Shown here: in pieces, positions 15,140-17,417 of the stretch
How the letters are laid out: each line of letters begins with the position of its first letter
How positions within the stretch are numbered: position 1 is the first letter of the stretch
Assembly (NCBI GenBank): GCA_964388305.1
Contig: CAYMAA010000029.1
Coordinates: 1 to 17,417, forward strand
Direction of reading: 5' to 3'
From: JAJQCI01 sp964388305
GTDB lineage: Bacteria > Bacillota > Clostridia > Lachnospirales > CAG-274
Length of the DNA stretch: 17,417 nt
Program-made: the position numbers and the translations under genes
Notes under the pieces: model-generated
Database searches by the model: none
What the model saw: the letters and a program-made list of their open reading frames with translations, nothing else
What the model was told of the DNA's origin: nothing

Positions 15140-16573
15140 TTATTTTTCAAGTACCTCCAAGCCTTTGTAAAGCCTCTTAAGGGTTTCTTCCTTTCCCAGT
15201 AAAACGCAAAGCTCACTTGCGCCGCAGGGTGTAGCCGCCTTTCCGCTTAAAGCCGTTCTTACGGGCCAAAGTATCTGTCCGTTTTTAAGTCCGTTTTCCT
15301 TTGCTGTAGCAGCCATTATTTGGTAAAGGCTGTCATTATCCCACTTTTCCGCCTTTTCAATAACAGGTATAATAATTTTTAAAAATCCCGCCGAATTTTC
15401 TTCGTTTGTTTTCATCTTTTTGTGAGCATACAAAGACTTGTCATATTCAGGCAGCTTGTCTATAAAATCCACAAGCTCGGGTATTTCAAAAACGGTACAA
15501 ACTCTGCTCTTAACCATATTAGCAACCATTCTATAGTCTATACCCTCAGTTTTAATACAGCCTTTAAGAACAGGCTCGGCCATTTTGTAAAACTCCTCAA
15601 AATCCTGCATTTTAACATATTCCCCGTTCATCCATCTTAATTTTTCCGGGTCAAAAATTGCGGGAGATTTGGAAATGCCCTTTATATCAAAGGCCTTTAT
15701 AAGCTCGTCAATGGAAAATATCTCTCTGTTTTCAGAGGGCGCCCACCCCAAAAGCGTAATGTAATTAACAATAGCCTCGGGCAAATAACCTTTTGCAACA
15801 AGATCCTGAAAGGATGCGTCGCCGTTTCTTTTAGAAAGCTTGTTGTGAGCGTCCTTCATAACAGGCGCCACATGAATATATTTGGGAATATCCCAGCCAA
15901 ATGCTTCATAAAGCAAATTATATTTAGGTGTAGAGCTTAAATACTCGTTTCCCCTGACAACATGAGTTATATTCATAAGGTGGTCATCTATAACATTCGC
16001 AAAATTATAAGTAGGCAAGCCATCGCTTTTTATAAGTATCTGATCTTCCATATCTTCATTGTTTACGGTTACTTCTCCGTAAACCTCATCATAAAAAGAT
16101 GTCTTTCCCGGTCTGATTTTCTGCCTTATAACAAAAGGCGCGCCGTTTTTAAGATTTTCTTCAATCTCTTCATTTGTAAGATTAAGACAATGCCTGTCGT
16201 ACTTAACGCCTATATCCCCTTCGCTTCTCAGGCTGTCAAGCCTTTCCTTTGTGCAAAAACAGTAATATGCCTCTCCTTTTTCAATAAGCTCCAAGGCATA
16301 TTTCATATAGTTGTTTTTTCTTTCGGACTGAATATAAGGGCCGTACTCCCCTCCAACATCGGGGCCTTCGTCATGCTTTATACCTGCCATTTCAAGAGTT
16401 TTGTAAATAACGTCAACAGCGCCCTCAACATATCTTTCCTTGTCAGTATCTTCTATTCTTAATATAAACCTGCCGCCATCGTGCTTGGCAATAAAATACT
16501 CGTATAAAGCAGTCCTCAAATTTCCTATATGCATATACCCCGTGGGACTTGGGGCAAATCTCGTCCTTATCAT
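15140..16573 (-). CDS. gltX: Glutamyl-tRNA synthetase
   Basis: Class I aminoacyl-tRNA synthetase charging tRNA-Glu (and often tRNA-Gln for later amidation in Firmicutes). 477 residues, normal for bacterial GluRS. The N-terminal RFAPSPTGYMHIGNLRTAL carries the HIGH motif as HIGN (15-18); the KMSKS motif is KLSKR (245-249). A Cys-x-Cys (105/107) and a later Cys129 lie in the connecting domain where some GluRS bind zinc. The anticodon-binding helical domain occupies roughly 330-477. GGAGGG precedes the ATG at 16573. It starts 22 nt after the coiled-coil membrane protein gene, sharing its promoter, and is followed by the MATE gene. A second GluRS elsewhere is possible and would decide whether this one is discriminating. 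Confidence 0.97.
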   Translation of the reverse strand: MIRTRFAPSPTGYMHIGNLRTALYEYFIAKHDGGRFILRIEDTDKERYVEGAVDVIYKTLEMAGIKHDEGPDVGGEYGPYIQSERKNNYMKYALELIEKGEAYYCFCTKERLDSLRSEGDIGVKYDRHCLNLTNEEIEENLKNGAPFVIRQKIRPGKTSFYDEVYGEVTVNNEDMEDQILIKSDGLPTYNFANVIDDHLMNITHVVRGNEYLSSTPKYNLLYEAFGWDIPKYIHVAPVMKDAHNKLSKRNGDASFQDLVAKGYLPEAIVNYITLLGWAPSENREIFSIDELIKAFDIKGISKSPAIFDPEKLRWMNGEYVKMQDFEEFYKMAEPVLKGCIKTEGIDYRMVANMVKSRVCTVFEIPELVDFIDKLPEYDKSLYAHKKMKTNEENSAGFLKIIIPVIEKAEKWDNDSLYQIMAATAKENGLKNGQILWPVRTALSGKAATPCGASELCVLLGKEETLKRLYKGLEVLEK

Positions 16574-16595
16574 TATAATTCAACCCTCCAAAAAA

Positions 16596-17135
16596 TTAAT
16601 AATATTTACTTGTATCTATACCGGAAAGCTGTTCCTTTACTGTTTTCAGCTCTGCCTGAATATCCCTCAGCTCCACAATGTAATCTCCTCTGTCTCTTTT
16701 GTAACCCTCGCCGTATCTTTGCACCTCTTCATAAGCCTTTGCGTTAATAAGCTGAACCGCATCGGATATGGAAGAATCTATAATTCCGTCAACAAGATAA
16801 TATTGCTGCAATATATCCTCATTTGCCATAGCGTTTTCATATCTTGTTTTTATACTTTCAAGCATTTCATCATCAGCCTCAAGCTCTTTAAGAATATTAA
16901 TGCAGTTATCCTTTGCGTCCTCCATTCCGTTTTTAAGCTCTTCGGCATATTGCTGCCTGTATGCTCTCGATGAGCTTTTAAGATATGCAAACATACCTAT
17001 CCCTATAATAACCAAGCAGATTAAAAGAACACCGCTTAATACGCAAAAATATCTCAGCCTTGCCGCTAACACACCGTCAATTTTTTTTACTTTATTTTTC
17101 TTTTGTTTCTTTTTGCCCGTATCCTTTTGCTTCAT
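16596..17135 (-). CDS. Single-pass membrane protein with extracytoplasmic coiled coil, function unknown
   Basis: Not recognised as a named family. The 179 residues begin with a strongly basic cytosolic tail (MKQKDTGKKKQKKNKVKK, 1-18), then one hydrophobic segment (about 31-52, FCVLSGVLLICLVIIGIGMF), then a charged region rich in Glu, Asp, Lys and Leu to the end, which should form a long helix or coiled coil outside the membrane by the positive-inside rule. The last part, about 150-175, has heptad-like spacing (VELRDIQAELKTVKEQLSG). This layout resembles small septum or envelope proteins such as DivIC/FtsL in form only. ATG 17135 is supported by AGGAGG 6 nt upstream; the frame is open to 17381, but that extension runs through the promoter, a terminator and the tRNA-Leu. 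First gene of the gltX-MATE-ftsK unit. Confidence 0.8.
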   Translation of the reverse strand: MKQKDTGKKKQKKNKVKKIDGVLAARLRYFCVLSGVLLICLVIIGIGMFAYLKSSSRAYRQQYAEELKNGMEDAKDNCINILKELEADDEMLESIKTRYENAMANEDILQQYYLVDGIIDSSISDAVQLINAKAYEEVQRYGEGYKRDRGDYIVELRDIQAELKTVKEQLSGIDTSKYY

Positions 17136-17166
17136 AAAAATCCTCCTGTGTATAAAATCACTATGT

Positions 17167-17175
17167 ATTATATCA
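17167..17175 (-). promoter_or_regulatory. Extended -10 promoter of the membrane protein-gltX operon
   Basis: TGATATAAT on the minus strand: TATAAT at 17167-17172 with an extended TG at 17174-17175. The -35 region is only a T-run and has no good hexamer, which extended -10 promoters tolerate. Predicted start near 17160, about 25 nt before the ATG at 17135. Confidence 0.7.
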
Positions 17176-17221
17176 TAACACTTAACATCAAAAAAAGCAA
17201 TAAATTTTGTAAAAACATACG

Positions 17222-17266
17222 AAAAACCGCCGCCGCAAGCCAAAGCACCTGCTCGCAATACGGTTT
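17222..17266 (-). terminator. Possible second, imperfect terminator-like hairpin
   Basis: On the minus strand AAACCG pairs with CGGTTT (17261-17266 with 17224-17229) and, after an internal loop, GCGAGC pairs with GCTTGC (17251-17256 with 17235-17240, one wobble), with five Ts at the 3' side. The segment is clearly richer in GC than the flanking DNA. It could be a backup terminator after tRNA-Leu, but the internal loop makes this uncertain. Confidence 0.3.
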
Positions 17267-17309
17267 GGCAATCAGCCGTTAAAAATATTACACTCAACAA
17301 AATACATAC

Positions 17310-17337
17310 AAAAAAACCCCAAAGCAACAGCTTTGGG
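17310..17337 (-). terminator. Intrinsic terminator of tRNA-Leu
   Basis: On the minus strand CCCAAAGC (17330-17337) and GCTTTGGG (17318-17325) form a perfect 8-bp stem with a TGTT loop, followed by GTTTTTTT. It begins about 17 nt after the mature tRNA-Leu 3' end. Confidence 0.93.
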
Positions 17338-17354
17338 AATAGCCTTTGAGCAAA

Positions 17355-17417
17355 TGCCGATAGTGGGACTCGAACCCACACACCCTTGCGGATAACAGAT
17401 TTTGAGTCTGTCTCGTC
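17355..17417 (-). tRNA. tRNA-Leu (anticodon CAA), 5' part outside window
   Basis: The 3' 63 nt of a class II tRNA: anticodon stem ACAGA/TCTGT with loop CTCAAAA (anticodon CAA, reading UUG), a long variable arm with a short stem (TATCCGCAAGGGTGT region), T arm GTGGG-TTCGAGT-CCCAC, acceptor strand TATCGGC and discriminator A. The D arm and 5' acceptor strand lie mostly beyond the right edge. The CCA end is not encoded. The long variable arm together with CAA identifies leucine. Confidence 0.93.

Noticed and set aside
13717..15216. 499-residue MATE reading frame with a 35-residue N-terminal extension
   Set aside because: The extension overlaps the end of gltX, is unlike the family N-terminus, and a good ribosome binding site supports ATG 15111.
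16596..17381. 261-residue version of the membrane protein
   Set aside because: The extra 82 residues are translated from tRNA-Leu, its terminator and the promoter; AGGAGG marks ATG 17135.
1..17417. CRISPR arrays, insertion sequences, phage genes or defence systems
   Set aside because: No repeated spacer pattern, transposase, integrase or known defence gene was seen on either strand.

Overview
The window reads as a chromosomal core region of a low-to-moderate GC, Gram-positive anaerobe of the Clostridia type; a finer placement is not justified from sequence alone. The grounds are the McsA/McsB/ClpC protein-arginine phosphorylation module, a perfect CIRCE operator, strong AGGAGG ribosome binding sites, sigma-A promoters close to consensus, and tRNA genes without an encoded CCA end. 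No phage, insertion sequence, CRISPR array or rRNA was found.

Layout from left to right. (1) Positions 1-3344, minus strand: the stress operon mcsA-mcsB-clpC. clpC runs off the left edge. The usual first gene, ctsR, is absent, and a perfect CIRCE box (3365-3391) precedes mcsA. (2) 3531-3648: a tRNA-Arg(CCG) gene with a consensus TTGACA-17-TATAAT promoter, upstream of the stress operon on the same strand. (3) 3697-7510, minus strand: a tight four-gene operon of beta-carbonic anhydrase, cytidylate-kinase-like protein, PepD-type dipeptidase and AI-2E-family membrane protein, from a clear promoter at 7589-7617. (4) 7699-9729, plus strand: a divergent operon with an atypical 6-phosphofructokinase, PurE and a small XRE-type regulator. 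(5) 9770-9805: a long palindrome between convergent units. (6) 9859-10522, minus strand: a JAMM (M67) metallopeptidase translationally coupled to a thioredoxin gene that has lost its middle and reading frame. (7) 10584-17172, minus strand: a probable operon of a membrane-anchored coiled-coil protein of unknown function, gltX, a MATE exporter and ftsK, closed by a good intrinsic terminator. (8) 17310-17417: the 3' part of a tRNA-Leu(CAA) and its terminator.

How the genes work together. McsB with McsA marks damaged proteins by phosphorylating arginine, and ClpC (with ClpP elsewhere) degrades them; here HrcA rather than CtsR appears to be the controlling repressor. The rest is central housekeeping: glycolysis, purine synthesis, CO2/bicarbonate exchange, peptide breakdown, glutamyl-tRNA synthesis and chromosome segregation.

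The points most worth a second look are the CIRCE-controlled, ctsR-less clpC operon, the phosphofructokinase with Asn in place of the Mg-binding Asp of the GGDGS motif, and the thioredoxin remnant fused to the JAMM peptidase unit. I found no convincing wholly new multi-gene system.
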